DNA from: Trissonchulus latispiculum
Taxonomy: Eukaryota; Nematoda; Enoplea; Enoplida; Ironidae
NCBI GenBank assembly: GCA_030248195.1
Contig: JASAND010004248.1
Location: forward strand, 62,001-126,000
DNA length: 64,000 nucleotides
Reading direction: 5' to 3'
The stretch's first letter is position 1; each line of letters opens with the position of its first letter. The translations under genes and the position numbers were made by a program. A model generated the notes under the pieces. That model had not been told where the DNA came from and did no database searches. It saw only the letters and a list, made by a program, of their open reading frames with translations. This document shows, in pieces, positions 63,596 through 64,000 of this stretch.

Positions 63596-64000
63596 TTTCA
63601 GCGCCCCTGCCTTTGCCAGCCTGAGTGTCTCGCTTTTATACTCCCGCAACTAGGCGCCAAAAAGCTCACTGGTCGTTTTGCCCGGGGTTTTAATGACTTG
63701 TTCTGTGAAAAATAAAATTTATCTCTCTACTTTCAATTGCACTAAAACTGGGGAGTTTACTTGCATCACCACACAAACAGAGCTAATATTTCTGATTGCC
63801 TGCACACTAAGTTTTGCGCATATGCAGGTGCAGGTGTAATTGATGCCAAAAGGTTACCGCACTAAAAGTAAGTGTTTATTTTTATGGTAGTATCGGTTGA
63901 CAGTCTCCTTTCCTTGCTTTTGTTCAACTTAATTAGTCTTGGTAACTATAGTTAAGAAAAACCGATTCATACCTGGAACATGGGCCTGTATAGTACAGTG

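Larger units (their letters stand above)
30116..64000. repeat. Right arm of giant inverted duplication
   Basis: This is the inverted partner of 3,519-24,871. It is longer because it carries more insertions: about 30,580-32,725, 35,601-39,453, 40,994-41,245 and 42,459-62,771. At each of these points the left arm shows an uninterrupted sequence. The arm runs off the end of the window. Confidence 0.93.

Overview
This is eukaryotic, almost certainly invertebrate, nuclear DNA. The only confidently named host gene is an innexin (gap-junction channel), a family absent from plants, fungi and bacteria and typical of protostomes, cnidarians and ctenophores. Spliced exons, microsatellites and many nested transposons fit a TE-rich animal genome. 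I cannot name the phylum; the innexin reads most like a lophotrochozoan one, but that is only an impression.

Layout. (1) 128-2,558: two exons of an innexin on the minus strand. (2) 3,519-24,871 and 30,116-64,000 are the two arms of a very large inverted duplication, several percent diverged, which carries two copies of at least one constrained exon (4,824-5,142 and 42,067-42,385). The arms differ mainly by transposon insertions, and each arm keeps the empty site of the other's insertions. (3) Left-arm-specific DNA: two elements placed end to end at one TTAA site (11,138-12,167 and 12,172-24,252). The larger is packed with nested material: an inverted, broken LINE, hAT-like repeats, GC-run fold-backs and a tRNA-like sequence. 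(4) The spacer at 24,872-30,115 holds a fold-back element with a tRNA-like gene and a decayed Copia pol whose last codons lie in both arms. (5) Right-arm-specific DNA: a 2.1-kb composite (about 30,580-32,725), a 3.85-kb element with GGGCC ends (35,601-39,453), a 0.25-kb MITE, and a 20.3-kb insertion (42,459-62,771).

The 20.3-kb insertion is the highlight. Its outer layer is a TIR DNA element with a 4-bp target duplication. Inside sits an approximately 18-kb Ty3/Gypsy-type LTR retrotransposon with intact gag, a pol carrying a single frameshift, and a third intact ORF of about 2,311 codons in the env position. That ORF is not an envelope. It has a DEDDy 3'-5' exonuclease-like domain in its first third, an SR-rich linker, and a C-terminal NADAR (YbiA/DUF1768-like) domain of the ADP-ribose-linked N-glycosidase family. 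The same 8-residue word, PTQAEIDA, precedes both enzymatic regions. This retroelement-borne exonuclease plus NADAR polyprotein is the best candidate for an undescribed system.

A second theme is that at least six unrelated TIR or fold-back families here have interiors filled with short near-palindromic words (CTTGCAA, CCGGAACCGG, GGGAAAAAACCC, TTTCCCCCGGAAAA, GGGGATCCCCATGG, CCCCGTTTGG).
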